Below are positions 1 to 11,639 of a stretch of 64,000 nt of DNA, piece after piece. Source of the stretch: Theobroma cacao (Eukaryota; Streptophyta; Magnoliopsida; Malvales; Malvaceae); contig NC_030853.1 in NCBI RefSeq assembly GCF_000208745.1, positions 2,478,590 to 2,542,589 on the forward strand. Direction: 5' to 3'. Each line of letters begins with the position of its first letter. The stretch's first letter is position 1. The notes under the pieces are model-generated. The model worked only from the letters and a program-made list of their open reading frames with translations. It had not been told where the DNA came from and searched no databases. Both the position numbers and the translations under genes were made by a program.

Positions 1-1530
1 TTGTATAAAACTACTCTAGATAATTAAGACGATAATAAGTTCACTCACTATTCTAGGAGTCGATGTACTCCTAATCCCAGTCTCCAAGCACAATTTCTGT
101 ACTTTTACCAGTGTACTTTGCTCACCACCTATCCACAATGTACAATACATAATTCATCACATCAATGCTTGACCATTATAAAATCAATTCAGGCTCGGTA
201 TATATGCATGATAGGATATACAACTTATCTGACTACCGTTTAAATGCGGTGTTGACCTAATTCGGCCTATTATCTCCAATTTAACTCCAAATCAATTCTT
301 CTCACTTTCTACACTCCAATTATACCTAAATTACCTCCATGACTGTGAATGAGATTCAATTTATCAGTCTCGGTAGCAAATTACGAAAATACCCATAGTG
401 GGTAAAAATCGTATTTTTGCTCCGAAAATTCTCATTATTTTTCTAGGCTCATAATTAATCATTTCTTAACCAATTCTCCTAAAATGAAAATCAAATTTAT
501 CCTCACTCAACACATGATAAATTCAGCCATTAATGATTGTGGGAGAAAATAAATTCTTTTCTTGTTGTTTTATTTCTAAATATGCTAAACTAACTTAAAA
601 CACTAACATAACTTAAAATCAAATTAATCTAACAAGTTTTTCTCTCCTAACCCATTTTTTCAGAATTGAATTCATCATGAAAACATGTAATTTAATCATG
701 AAAAAAAAAGAGAAATGCTTGGGAATAAGAAAACTCAAGCTTAATAGAAAAATCTCACATTTTTCACTTAATTTCCTTGAAAATTCACACTTTTTTTCAT
801 TTTCTCTCTCTAGGGTTTTGTTTTTGTTTTCTCTCTCTTCTTGCCGGTTTGGCCGGCCATGGGGTGGAAGATTGGCTGATTTTATGCCTTTTTATAAAGA
901 AATAATAAAATAATAAAGGTATGACACATGGCATCATGTCATTGCCCCGTTTTTAAAATTTCAAAAATTTTAATCCTTTTTATCTCCACCACACAATTAG
1001 TCAATGGTCAAAATGAGGATAAAGGAAGACCATGTGCTGGAAAAATGTCCTGGTGGTGGAAAATTACAATTTTGCCCCTGAGGTGGTAAAATTACCATTT
1101 TACCCTTTTACTCCAAATTATACCGAAATTAAAATTTTTCACTTCTAAACCTCAAATCTTACTCCAATAAGTCAAATTATACTCCAATAAGTCAAATGGG
1201 GCCAAAAAAATCTTTTCTAAAATTTTCATTTTGTCCCCAAGTGGCAAATGACCATTTTACCCCTGGATAGCGAAAATTTTGGTTTGACTCCAAATTGATC
1301 CTCGAACTCCGAATCACCATATTAAACCATTCTAGGACTTTAAAATTCTTAATTTCATCGTAAATTCTCTATTTGATATAGTTCGAGGCTTAAATCAACT
1401 TTATTGTACCTTTAGGTACAATACCGACTTTTGTAAATTTTTCGGGACTCTCCTAGCATGCAAACATGCTATCCATCACATGTATATCATGATAAATATT
1501 TTTATAGAGTCGGGCTTGTCATCTTCTCCC
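1..1530 (-). repeat. Long LTR-like repeat, copy A (diverged)
   Basis: This stretch and 1956-3500 are two diverged copies of one roughly 1.5-kb unit in the same orientation. Shared landmarks in the same order are a stretch around AATAATAAGTTCACTCACT near the left end, a GGCCGGCCA motif (near 850 here, near 2850 in copy B), a run about formulas like 'ttttacccctg', the phrase CTCGAACTCCGAA, GGTACAATACC, and a right end in 'ttatag(a/g)gtc'. Read on the minus strand the right end begins TGACAAGCCCGACTC, which suits an LTR start. It has no open frame. The class is probably Ty3/Gypsy, inferred from LTR style only; no pol domain is present. Confidence 0.6.
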
Positions 1531-1955
1531 CCACTTGGATCAACCATATGATCTTTCTTCTTGATTGACTTCGACATTCGGCTAAATATTAATATTTTAA
1601 TATTATTTTATTAATAAAATATTATTTTTTTCTAAAAATTTTATCTTGTCTCCTTGGTACCCAAAATACCTTATTATACCTCACTTGACTTCCAAATCGC
1701 CTTTTATCTCACAAATTCTCCTCCGATAAAATTATTATTATTTTCTCACTTGTGAAATATTTTATCCTAAACTACTCCTTTCGTCTTTTATCACTTCTAA
1801 ACATTTTAATTGACTTCAATTTGCATTCGATCAACTTTATTTATCACCATATCAAAGTATGGGGTATTTCATTTTTATTTGTCACATTTATTTCTAAAAC
1901 ATCAAAAATCCCGTTTTAATCTCGTTTTCATTTCATAAAATACATAAAGAGAATT
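1531..1955 (-). repeat. Spacer between the two LTR-like copies, with a polypurine-like tract
   Basis: Directly beside copy A the plus strand reads TCTTCTCCCCCACTTGG, which on the minus strand is a purine-rich tract ending just before the putative LTR start. This is where a polypurine tract lies ahead of a 3' LTR. The rest is AT-rich, non-coding, and shows no gag or pol. If the two copies are the LTRs of one element, almost all of the internal region has been lost; tandem solo LTRs are the alternative. Confidence 0.4.
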
Positions 1956-3500
1956 TAAAAATAAACTCTAGATAATTTACAATAATAATAAGTTTACTCA
2001 CTGTTTGTACAAATTAACTGATTTTTAGGTGCCCCGATCACTGTTCGTCGGGTATTACTTCCTTACCTTTACCGGAAGGCTCTCCTCCTAAACACATTAC
2101 AAAATTTACATAATTCACCACATTGATACTAAATCACTATATAATTGACTTAAATCCTATACTAATGCATGGTATGAAAAGCAATAGCCTAAAACGGCTT
2201 AAACGCGGTATTAACCTATTTTTGGCACTTTACTCGATAAATTGCTAATGTGTTTCATTTTAGCTCTAAATTGTCCCATTTTCTCTCCACAATTTCTAAC
2301 CATTAAATATCAGCCAATAACCTTCTAAAATCACCAAAATCAGCTCACTTTCCTTCTTGAAAAATTCAGTCAAAAATGGGACATTAACTCGGTAAATTTT
2401 TCACTTGTTTTCTATCACATTTAACCATTTTTCATCATTTTCTCTTCATTTCTCTTAGAATAAAAATCAGTTCATCATCATTGTACATCAATGCATATTC
2501 AGCCAAGGGTGGGTATTGTGAAAATTTCATGTTTTCTTGCCCAATTTAATTTCTATACACATTTAACTAACTAAAACTACCAATTTAACTAAAAATCAAA
2601 ACCTAAAAATTTCAAATTCTCTCCCCTAGAATTTTGCCCAGCCCTAGGTTTCACTTTTTTGATCTCTCTCCTCAAGCATTCTTAATGGAAATAAAGGCAT
2701 AAGAAAGGTAGAAATCAAGCTAAAATCGAAAAATCTTACCGTTAGACGCGTAAACGGGCGAAAAACGTGATTTCCCCTTTGAATTTTCTAGTTTTCCTTT
2801 GTTTTTCTCTTTTCTTCCTTTCCTCTCTATTTTCTCTCTTGTTCTTTCCTTATGGCCGGCCAGCACTTAATATGGGGTTTAAATGGGCTGACTTTTCATT
2901 AAAATAATATTAAACCATTAAAAAACTGCCATGTGTCACTTTCTCATTGGTCCGTTTTTAAAATTTCATCCTTTAAACTTCAATTTTTCACCACTTAACA
3001 TACCATAGTTGTTCATACCAAAAATAAATAAATCCTATGATTTTGACAAGTTTTGGGTGGTGAAAATTACAGTTTTGACCCCTGGACGATAAAATTACCG
3101 TTTTGCCCCTATGTTTTGAAAATTGCCAGAATTGAAAATTTTCACTTCCTATCATTAAATTATACTCCAAATAGTTAATCTTGGTCAAAAATTTCACTTC
3201 ATGATCAAATTATTATCTTAGGCGACAAAATGACGATTTTACCCCTGAACATTGAAATTTTCCATTTTACCCTAAATGCACCCTCGAACTCCGAACAATC
3301 ATTTTTTGTCATTTCTTGACTGCATAATATTAAATTTCATCCTACGATTCCTATTTGAACTAGTTCGAGGTTAAATCAACTCAAGTGTACCGTTAGGTAC
3401 AATACCAGGTTTCGTCTATTCTTAGGACTTTCCTAGCATAATAACATATTACTCAGTGTATGTATGTCATGACATGTGTTTATAGGGTCAGTTTTTACAG
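1956..3500 (-). repeat. Long LTR-like repeat, copy B (diverged)
   Basis: Second copy of the unit described for 1-1530. It starts with AACTCTAGATAATTTACA-like sequence and ends at the 'gggtcagtttttaca' region. Small reading frames inside it are not conserved between the two copies and are not genes. Confidence 0.6.
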
Positions 3501-3559
3501 ATAAAACAAAACATATTCCGTCAAAATTCTTCTTCACTCATGATTTCTATGAAAATGAT

Positions 3560-4177
3560 GATATAAGTGTTCAATAAATGCGTTCAAGTGACAATCTAGC
3601 ATATTTATTCACCAAAGCCCTTTCTAATGTAACATTTGAAAAGTTGATACAAAAGATTGGAATGTGCTATTTTAAATATCTTAAATAATGCAGTCATCAA
3701 GAGGAGTAAAATACAAATTGCACTCTTTTTTTTTTATCAAGGTTTTTATCATTGGGTTTTTCTTGATAAGGTTTTTAATGAAGCAATATTTCAAAAGTGT
3801 ATTTTTAAAAAGAATTATGTAATCTTTTTCCTTCACTCAGATTTTTTTCTCATGAGGTTTTTTCTTAGTAAGGTTTTAACAAAGCATATTCTTAATATAA
3901 TGGATATTCAAGGGGGAATGTTATGAATATATGTGTGAATGTCCATTATGTTATGGTCCAAAAAGTTTAGACTAAGGCAAACAGCCCAATAGGCTAGATA
4001 CAAGATGTGTAATTTGGTTTGAACCATTTGATTGAATTAGATTAAGATTAGGGTTCAAAGGGTTGTTAGCCCATAAATAAGCTCTTTACTTTTTTTGTAA
4101 AGATACACTGGAATAAAATCTTTTTACTCTCCCTAAGTACTTTCTCTCATAGTTGTTCTTTCAAGTAATATTTCACA
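3560..4177 (+). mobile_element. 3' end of a Ty1/Copia retrotransposon (truncated)
   Basis: From about 3584 the frame reads SSDNLAYLFTKALSNVTFEK followed by LIQKIGM. This is the conserved C-terminus of Copia RNase H, including the usual D-N-L-A/F-T-K-A-L motif. After non-coding sequence comes a purine tract (3910-3918, CAAGGGGGAA type) and then an LTR at 3919-4177. Everything upstream of the RNase H tail is missing, so the element is 5'-truncated and cannot move by itself. Confidence 0.85.
3919..4177 (+). repeat. 3' LTR of the Copia remnant (about 259 bp)
   Basis: It begins TGTTATGAATATATG directly after the polypurine tract and ends in TATTTCACA, matching the TG...CA ends of LTRs. A TATA-like CATAAATAAG lies near 4072. 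A CT-rich stretch follows the LTR (4190-4260). The reading frame at 4153-4419 that crosses the LTR end is not a gene. Confidence 0.75.
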
Positions 4178-4180
4178 ACA

Positions 4181-6190
4181 AAGGTTTCATTTTTCGTTTT
4201 CTTTTTCTTTTTCTCTCTACCTCATCCACCTTTCTCCTTCTTTCTCTTAATTTACTCTGTTGTGGGAGGACGGCGGAAGGTGATGGTGTTCGAATGATGC
4301 CTCCACGACTAGATCCAAACATGGAGAAGTGTCAAATCTGTCGCTACATTACATTGGTCATGTATTCAATGGCCAGTCAACAAAGAAGAAAGAAAAGAAG
4401 AAAAAAAGAAAAAAATTAAAATGAAGCTAAAATATTATATTATATTTTTTTAATTATAAATTACAAAAAGTAATATTTCAAATTAAAAAATTAAATTAAA
4501 ATTTTAATTATAAGTTATTAATATTTTAAATAAATTATTAATTATAAATATTTGAATACTTTAAAAATGAAAATAGAGAAAAAATAAAATAAAATAATCA
4601 TATTAAAGTTTTAATTAAAATTTATTTATATTTTTAATAAATTATCAAAAAATAAAAATTTTAACTTAAAAATCATAAATTATAAATATTATTTTATCTT
4701 TTTATCACCTATTCTTTTACTATTCCAAAATTCTTTTTACCAACCAAAGATTAGAATAATATCAGAATGATAATTTTATTTCACGAACCAAACTATATAA
4801 TAGGTATTTTTGCCTTATTCTATTTTTACAGAATAACTATAACGTTGCCCCTCTCTTTCATTCTGAGAACCAAATGTACCATAAATGAAAGATAAACATA
4901 TCTTATTTATTTATTTCTCTATTTACTTTTCTTTTTTTTGTCTTCTTTTATTTTACACACTTTTTTAAACTACAATATTATGAGATTTAGTTAGTGGTGG
5001 CATGTGAAACAAAATACCTCTAATTACAATCAACTTAAATTTAATTGAGTTATATACTAATTCAATGACATATTTAATAGTTTAAACTTAATTATTTTTA
5101 AATCAATTATATATTAATTTTTAGATAATGAATCTAATTATCATTAATTTGAAAAAAGGGTTATTGATAAAGAAATTGATTAAAATAAAAACATAATGAA
5201 AAAATGAGGAAAAAAAAGAAAAAAAATAAAATGAGAATATTTTTAATATTTAAAGTAAACTTTCAAAATATTAATTTGACCGATAGAATTTTGATGTCGA
5301 TTACATTTTCAAGAAAAGTAGGGAGTATTTTTCAAACTAATGAGTATTAGTTTATTTTCAATAAAGCCTCATGCATGACAATTATTTTTCCTAATTGTAT
5401 TGCATAATTTATTTAAACTATATTGGAATTAAATATTTAACCTAATTATAAATTTGATAGTAATTAAAGTTGATTTAAAAATAAATAAAATTTCCAGTTG
5501 TATTGTAATTAATTAAATCTGATAATTTTGCTAAAAATAAACAGTCTTAGACAAAAGATAGAAAAAGAAAAGAGACAAAGAAAGAAAGCAAAAAAAAAGA
5601 AAAAGAAATGAGAAATATACTTGTCTTCTTTTTTAAAATTATTTTGATAATTAATACGATTACTTTTTCAGAGAATATGCGTATTTTCAACCAAATTGTA
5701 AGAAGATAAGAGGGTAGTTTTCTAACTAATGGGGGTAAAATTATTTTCAAACAAAATTTCAAGAGTCTTTATATTTGTATCAATTCTTTTTATCACAAAA
5801 GAAAAAAAAAGGAAATCCAAAAACTGTATAACACTAGTTTTTTCCCCTCCTTTTCAAGTTTAAACTTACATCTGTTAATTTCATATATAGGATAGTGATT
5901 AATTCTAATGAATCATGATTATAAATTTTTTATTGAAATTTTCCTCTAATAGAAGGAATCATTTATTACTTTATAGATAACTTAATTTTTGATAAGCTGT
6001 TTATAGAGAAGAAACAGCATGCGAAATCAAGAAAAAAAAAATTAAATAGTTGGCTTTTGTCATTCATATATATTCTGATCAAAAAGTGGATTCTGTATGA
6101 CAAACAGGGCAAAAATTAAATTACTTTCATTTGAATTACAAACTCATGCACATGCAGGAGCTGAAAGGCGCCTCAACCTAAGGCATGGAC
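4181..6190. other. Gene-free AT-rich intergenic DNA
   Basis: Very AT-rich with homopolymer runs. The open frames are short and composed of low-complexity K/N/I/F or S/F stretches. No domain, RNA gene or clear repeat boundary was seen. It holds the downstream flank of the minus-strand gene at 6345. Confidence 0.6.
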
Positions 6191-6344
6191 TCTGCGTAAT
6201 TATCCATAAAAACAATTACAGATCCAATTAACACCTTCAAATTCTATGAACAAATGATAATCTTCTGGGATTTTATGGTAACGAATTTTTATTATTGGAA
6301 CTACTTGTACTATGAGGGTAAGCAAAGGTATCCATTGGTCTCCC

Positions 6345-6698
6345 CTAGTGAGTTTCCTGGAGCTTGATTCGTTCTGAGTTGTTTCGTTCAAGCTTGAAAC
6401 GTTCTTGAACAGAAGAGATGTAACTTGCAGCCTTAATATCAACACTTTCATCACCAGCAACGCCGAAGAAGTTGTCGATTTGGCTTAAGTTTTCGCGGTT
6501 TTTGTCAGCAGGTAAGATGAACGAGACCTGCTTTGGTTGGGAAACCATGTAGTCCTGGTGAACCCGGAAGCTGACAGAAGCTGTTGTGGAAGTCTGGTTT
6601 GGCATGACCTTGGTGGTGTATTGCATGGCTGCTCGGTAGAATGGCGCCAGCTTCCCCTTGATGAACCCTCGGCGCTTGCGGTTGGACATGGACTCCAT
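6345..6698 (-). CDS. Small plant-specific protein with a C-terminal DUF761-like motif
   Basis: A single-exon gene of 117 residues. The N-terminus is basic (MESMSNRKRRGFIKGKLAPF). The middle is rich in S, T, V and Q. The C-terminal part reads GDESVDIKAASYISSVQERF followed by KLER. That pattern (acidic residues, D-x-K-A-x-x-Y/F-I, then a short helix ending in R/Q-F-x-L) resembles the short C-terminal motif of the DUF761 / cotton-fibre-expressed family, and small proteins of this layout are common in eudicots; the assignment is from memory of the pattern. No signal peptide or membrane segment is seen. A TATA box lies about 100 bp upstream, and the ATG used is the first in frame after it. Biochemical function is unknown. 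Confidence 0.75.
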   Translation of the reverse strand: MESMSNRKRRGFIKGKLAPFYRAAMQYTTKVMPNQTSTTASVSFRVHQDYMVSQPKQVSFILPADKNRENLSQIDNFFGVAGDESVDIKAASYISSVQERFKLERNNSERIKLQETH

Positions 6699-6794
6699 CT
6701 TGAACCAGCTGTCTCTGCTATTTGATTTGATTTCAGATCAAATTAATCAGATGGTGAGTACTGAGAGTGGTACCGGCAGACAAGAGAAGGGTGG

Positions 6795-6803
6795 CTTTAT
6801 ATA
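6795..6803 (-). promoter_or_regulatory. TATA box of the small DUF761-like gene
   Basis: The minus strand reads TATATAAAG about 97 bp upstream of the ATG at 6698. With the usual spacing of about 30 bp to the start site, this leaves a 5' leader of about 65-70 nt. Confidence 0.6.
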
Positions 6804-7756
6804 ATAGTTGTTTGTGCACTGTTGTTTTCCTGTGTGTCAGAGCAATTTCAGATAAACATGAAAATTCTTGATGGATTGTGGTCCCTCAACTAAATATCTA
6901 AGAGAATAATCTTCTTTAGGTACAAGATTATGCATAATTTTACCTATATTCCAATTATTTGTTAAATAGTTCTGATTTCTTTGTTGGATATGGAAATTTG
7001 CAAAAAGCAGATTATGCTTTCTGGGATATAAAGAACTCGGGACACTCTTTGTATATTTTATGCATGCCAAACTGCTAGCTTGCAACATATTTTTTATTAT
7101 TAGGGGAATCAGCACCAAATGGCAAATTGAATGCCTTTATCAGTTAGGCAAAAGCAGTGGATCCCTACCAAGCAGAATATGTTTCTTCTCTCTGATTTGC
7201 TCTTGTCATGACTTCCAGAGTTCATTTGCATCCAGCCAGTAGCTCTCCTTGCTTCAGCCCGAAAGGCACTAACATTGGCTATATGTTTGTAGAAGCAAGA
7301 AATTGGTGTCTATCCTGGTTGAGGCTGCTACCTTGACTCAGTCGTTTTAGCGCCGAAGGTATTGTAGCAGCATCACCCCATCCTCGACATGATTAACAGA
7401 TTCATCAAATTATTCTCTTTTATATGAAATGGACAGGTAAGTATTCTCGGACCAGTGAACATGAGCTGCCCTGATTTGATATAGGATAGAAAAGCTTACA
7501 GGCCATAGTTCCTGTACATGCATTGCTGCTTTATTCTTTTGTTTTTCTTTCCCTTTTTCATTGCTTTTTTCCATATACTTGGATAAGTGGATGTGTAAGA
7601 TTGAAAATGCATCTTCAAGAAGGTGAGAATGTATTGTTACTGCTGTCTTTTTCTGAAATTCATGCAATAGCGCAAGGCATAATCAAATCACTTTAACATC
7701 CCTTTTAATTTTTGTACAATTAAGCTAATTTTTTTATTTTATTTAATTAAACATTT

Positions 7757-7958
7757 TATTTCATAAAAGATGCTATTTTTAATAATAATTATCACTTTTT
7801 ATATACGTGAAATTTGATGAGATGTGTTGATTAAACACATCAAAGATTGTTGATGTGACATTTCACATTATCAATTTTTATTGTGTTTAATTAGTACATT
7901 ATATTAAATTTCACGTATATAACAAATGACAATAATCATTAGAAATAATATTTGTTAC
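7757..7958. mobile_element. Foldback MITE (hairpin element, about 200 bp)
   Basis: The two halves are imperfect inverted copies. The left arm (about 7763-7848) contains TATATACGTGAAATTTGATG and then GATTAAACACA; the right arm (about 7872-7950) contains the reverse complement of TATATACGTGAAATTTAATA and TAATTAAACACA. The loop is about 25 bp. There is no coding capacity. The length and structure suit a non-autonomous DNA transposon; the superfamily was not determined because no clean target-site duplication was found. Confidence 0.65.
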
Positions 7959-9430
7959 GTTGTTATTGCGAAATGGATAAAAATAATGTCCTTCTCAATT
8001 CCTTCAACTCTGTCACTCGGAACATTTTCTAAGAATATTAAGACAACTTTTTTCAACTTACACCCAAGTGCAAATTGTACGAGGTAAACATCATCCGTAT
8101 CCAGCCTAGGGTACTGTTCAAATTTAGCAACATTTTGTGATGGAAAGAATTGAAAAGAAAAGAAAAGAATAATCACTAGCAATTATCGATTAATTTGATT
8201 GCTACTAAAGAAATTGAAAGCAATAACTAGAATTATAATGCACATCAGCCCTTGGATGGCATCCATAATTTCCTGTATGTTTAAGACATATTCGGGTAAT
8301 ATCTGGCTCTGCTTTTTGCACGATGGGGCAAGTTACGGTCAATGATACTTCAGTGACCTTGCAACTTGGCTTGTTTGCTTTACTCAGACATGAACTAGAC
8401 AATGATAAAGTTTCCATGTTTTTGTACGTTCATGGATAAGATAATATTCTATTTTAACCTGACTGACAAGTCGCTCATAGCACCTAAACAAGTGGTCATT
8501 TTTGCTGGGACTTGGATTCTAATCTTTTCCAGGAATTTTTTCTATTAACTCAGCTTAATCCTGTCTAATGACCTTTAGTGTGCATGCATGTGCCTCATTG
8601 ATATGTATACATTTGATTTTTCTCGATGGTCAAATCCGGTTGTGAAAGCATCAAATATTTATTTGAAATAAAAAAAATCGAACTCAAAATCTTTTTTTTT
8701 TCCATACGAAAAGAGTGATTTAGTATCCAAAATTACAAACTATAGGTGAGATATTTGCTCACCCTGGTTTGTACAACTATATTGTCCTTCAAATATCCCA
8801 TTACCTTTTTGAATTTTGATGTGTATAAAAGGGGAGAATATTTGCATGGACCAAAAGTGCATTTGCTTTTTATCCAACTTCTTTTTGGGGTTTGAAAGTT
8901 AAATGTAGAAAATTTCTCTACAATTATCACCAATAATAGTCTTGTTTTCCTATCAGTGTACTGCAAATTCAAAAGTCATTGGTTCGTGCTGGGTCTCAAT
9001 CGGTTTAAAGATTCCTTTGGTCCTAACTGTTCCCATGATACTCACCTGCTTTGAATTTCTTTGTTTCTTTTTTTTTTCTTCTTTGGATCAGTCGTGAGAA
9101 AGAAGAGATTGCAACATTTGGGGAAAGATTTGGTGAAAGTGAAATGAGAATGCATGGATTGCCTCATCATTTATCTTCGTCGTTACCACCACATGTTCAT
9201 CGGTGGCATACCCTCTCACCTTGTAGTAAGTTGTGCTATTATCAATAGCGATGGGTTAATACATTATCTAAAACAAAGAGTTCAGTTCATGTCAGAATTC
9301 ACTGGATTCAAACAAATATAGTTATTTCTAATGCAAACTTAGTTTCATTTGTTTATCAATATCATAATTGCCTTATATGAATTTTTTGTCTATAAGAATC
9401 GTGATAAAAAAATCTCATTAAGTTGGGATA

Positions 9431-9728
9431 TTCTAAATATAAATATAATAAGAGTTTCTTTATCTATTGTAAATTAATTTTAAATTAAATGTCATCTTAA
9501 AAATTTAATATAATATTAGAGTAAGTATCACCCTTCTCGTTGTTATCTCCTCTATGATAAGTTGTCATATGATAAATCGTTATCTTTATATGTTAGGAAA
9601 AATATTACAGTGGTGGTTAAGAAATTTTATACATGTTAATTAAGCCTATTTTAAGTATATAAATATGACAAAAGTCTCTTCATTTATTATTAATTGCTTT
9701 TAAATCAGATGCACGTTTTAAAATCTGA
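9431..9728. repeat. Dispersed TRIM-like repeat, copy 1
   Basis: Shares ordered blocks with 26147-26430: ATAATATTAGAGTAAGT, a block around AAGTATATAAATAT, and a terminal block around TTATTATTAATTG. Within this copy the flanking blocks (about 9431-9500 and 9655-9728) are themselves direct repeats, as in short LTR (TRIM-like) elements. Class is an inference. Confidence 0.5.
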
Positions 9729-9800
9729 CAAATTTTCCCATTTACCATATGCTCTTGACTATTTTCCCAACGGAGTTCAACAAAAAATGCTTTTAAACAG

Positions 9801-9870
9801 ACCTCATGAACCCAATAAATATTGAATGAGACCAACTCTCATGAACTCAATAAATAGTGAATCAGACCAA
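9801..9870. repeat. Tandem duplication of about 35 bp
   Basis: The unit around CTCATGAACCCAATAAATA followed by a GAATGAGACCAA-type end occurs twice in a row with a few mismatches. Immediately downstream GGGCTCTTGT is also doubled. Confidence 0.7.
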
Positions 9871-11312
9871 CATAACCCTTGTGGGCTCTTGTGGGCTCTT
9901 GAGAACTTTACCAAGGCAGGCTCACGTATGGAATCAAGCCTCAAAACCAGCTATCCTTCAAATTGGAGGAAGCTGGACAGGAAAGCCTGGAATAGTACAG
10001 ACCAAGGTCTCTATTATCCTACAGGAGATAGAGCTTATTTCAAAGGAGTTTTCAAGGCCATTATTCTGCATGAGTTCCTGTTGCCAACATCTAAAACAAG
10101 CTTGTTTGCTCAGAAGTTGGGCCTGTTGGAGGTTTGGCAAAAATGTTTTTCACTTCTGTAAAAGTAGAAATAAGCTTTTGAAAGTTAAAAGGACTTAATA
10201 GTATACATATTGAAGTTATTTAAAAATAGTTGCAATGAGAATTTTCAAATAGACAAGAACATTCTTTTTTATTTAAAATCATTTGAATTTCACTATGCAT
10301 TTTATGATGGGTTTATATTTGATATATTATTAATATATAATATTGATATACTATCGCTTAATTATTAAGTATCACCTTATAAATGTGTAAAATTAAAAAG
10401 TCAAAAGTTTTTCAAGATAAATCACTTTCAAATTATGAGTACTTATTTTTAAAAATTTTTTATCTAAATTTATTTATTAAAAAAGTGATGACATTTTGAT
10501 TTCCTGTTAATGTACTGTAATGTATGAGCTACTTTAAAAAGAGCTATGAAGTTTTGTGGTACAGGTTCATGATCAGGCTTCATTTATTTGATATGCATGT
10601 ATCAGAAAATAAAGTAAAAATTGAGCAGACCATGCATATCATGTGTTTAGCTTGTTTTGAGCAGGCCCTTGCAAAAAGGCAGCTCTGAAACAAGGAAACA
10701 AACTATTTTCATCTAATTTTTAAAGAAGAACCGCATTATAGCAGATCACTAAAGGAAAACGAGACAAAATAGTTAGGTTGGATTCGGTATCAAGTTGACG
10801 ATGGGTGAACCAATGGCTTTTTTCATATCTTTATGGCAAAGAAAAACAGCTAATAAGTTCACTGATACAATATATTTATTTATTTTTCTTCTTGGCAATG
10901 GCAAACATATGCCATTCCAGAGAATTTACCCTTTGTATTTGCTGCTTCTGTTTAGCATATAAAGTTGGGAACTAGAAATTGTTTCATCAGGTTTTTTACA
11001 CAGAAAGATGGAGGAGATCTTGGAAGTGACAAAAAATGGCTGGTTGATTATACCGAAAAGACAAGCTAAATTTCTGCCTCGAAATTGCAAGGGTGAATAG
11101 CTTTTGTTCCTAACCCAAGATCATCAGCAATGATGATGCTTTGATGACGATAATTAGAAAGCAAATTAGTATAATATGAGGGTCCTCCAGCCCCGTTCTT
11201 TAGGCATATCTTTTAACAAATTAGGTGTAATAGAAGAAAATGAAACTTCTCTTTGCATCAATTACGATTTGGATCGAATTATGAAAATTCTTTACACAGC
11301 TCACTCCTTTCC

Positions 11313-11320
11313 TATATAAA
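11313..11320 (+). promoter_or_regulatory. TATA box of the MIR171 transcription unit
   Basis: TATATAAA lies about 200 bp upstream of the hairpin. Plant MIR genes are transcribed by RNA polymerase II from TATA promoters, and the spacing implies a start near 11345. It is the best core promoter between 10.9 kb and the hairpin. Confidence 0.5.
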
Positions 11321-11390
11321 GCAAAGATTTGAACATCCTAACCATTCTACATTCTAATATGTGTCACCCAATTACCACTTTCTGATTGAT

Positions 11391-11410
11391 TTATATATAT
11401 ATATATATAT
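11391..11410. repeat. (TA)n microsatellite
   Basis: About ten uninterrupted TA units, downstream of the MIR171 TATA box. Confidence 0.9.
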
Positions 11411-11507
11411 TCCTTTTTCTGTAGTTTCTGCTTCAATTCTCATCGACGGTGAGATTTGTGTTCTATCTGCATGGAGTCCACAACACTTCTTTCTCCAGCA
11501 CGAGTGG

Positions 11508-11622
11508 ATTTCTTAGTTGAAAATTTGATGTTGGCACGGTTCAATCGGATCAAATCTCTCAGTGGCTGAGTCCTTTAGTCTGATTGAGCCGTGCCAATAT
11601 CACATTCAGTCACTGCATCGGC
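11508..11622 (+). ncRNA. MIR171: MIR171 precursor hairpin
   Basis: Positions 11581-11601 hold a 21-nt sequence starting TGATTGAGCC and ending GCCAATATC, which matches the miR171b/c-type mature miRNA. The opposite arm at 11527-11547 (GATGTTGGCACGG then TTCAATCG) pairs with it almost completely, allowing G-U pairs, and corresponds to the miR171 star. The terminal loop is closed by a perfect CTCAG/CTGAG stem around TGG (11558-11570). The mature strand is on the 3' arm, as is usual for MIR171. The family directs cleavage of GRAS transcripts of the SCL6/HAM group, which act in meristem maintenance; no such target lies in this window. The longer primary transcript probably extends to both sides and its ends are not visible. 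Confidence 0.95.
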
Positions 11623-11639
11623 AACAACTCAGTTATTTT

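Larger units (their letters stand above)
6830..11290. other. Intergenic DNA without a confirmed gene
   Basis: Contains the hairpin MITE (7757-7958), the repeat at 9431-9728 and a tandem duplication (9801-9870), listed separately. Several frames of 60-113 codons occur (for example at 7410-7667 minus, 8205-8417 minus, 9051-9248 plus and two overlapping frames at 9826-10198 plus), but none shows a domain, a splice pattern or a promoter I can support. The block at 9880-10160 is less AT-rich than its flanks and could be a gene relic. Confidence 0.5.

Noticed and set aside
677..913. 78-codon open frame near the left edge
   Set aside because: Lies inside the long LTR-like repeat, is low complexity (K/F/S-rich) and is not kept in the second copy.
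3657..3926. 89-codon open frame
   Set aside because: Runs through the non-coding 3' part of the Copia remnant in a frame other than that of RNase H.
6537..6725. 62-codon plus-strand frame opposite the DUF761-like gene
   Set aside because: Antisense shadow of the supported minus-strand gene.
9826..10198. Two overlapping frames of 111 and 113 codons as candidate genes
   Set aside because: Both frames are open at once, no domain is recognised and the first begins in a tandem duplication. I keep it only as a possible relic.
11011..11100. 30-codon frame starting MEEILEVTKNGWLIIPKRQA
   Set aside because: Short, without recognised family or promoter; probably leader or flank of the MIR171 unit.
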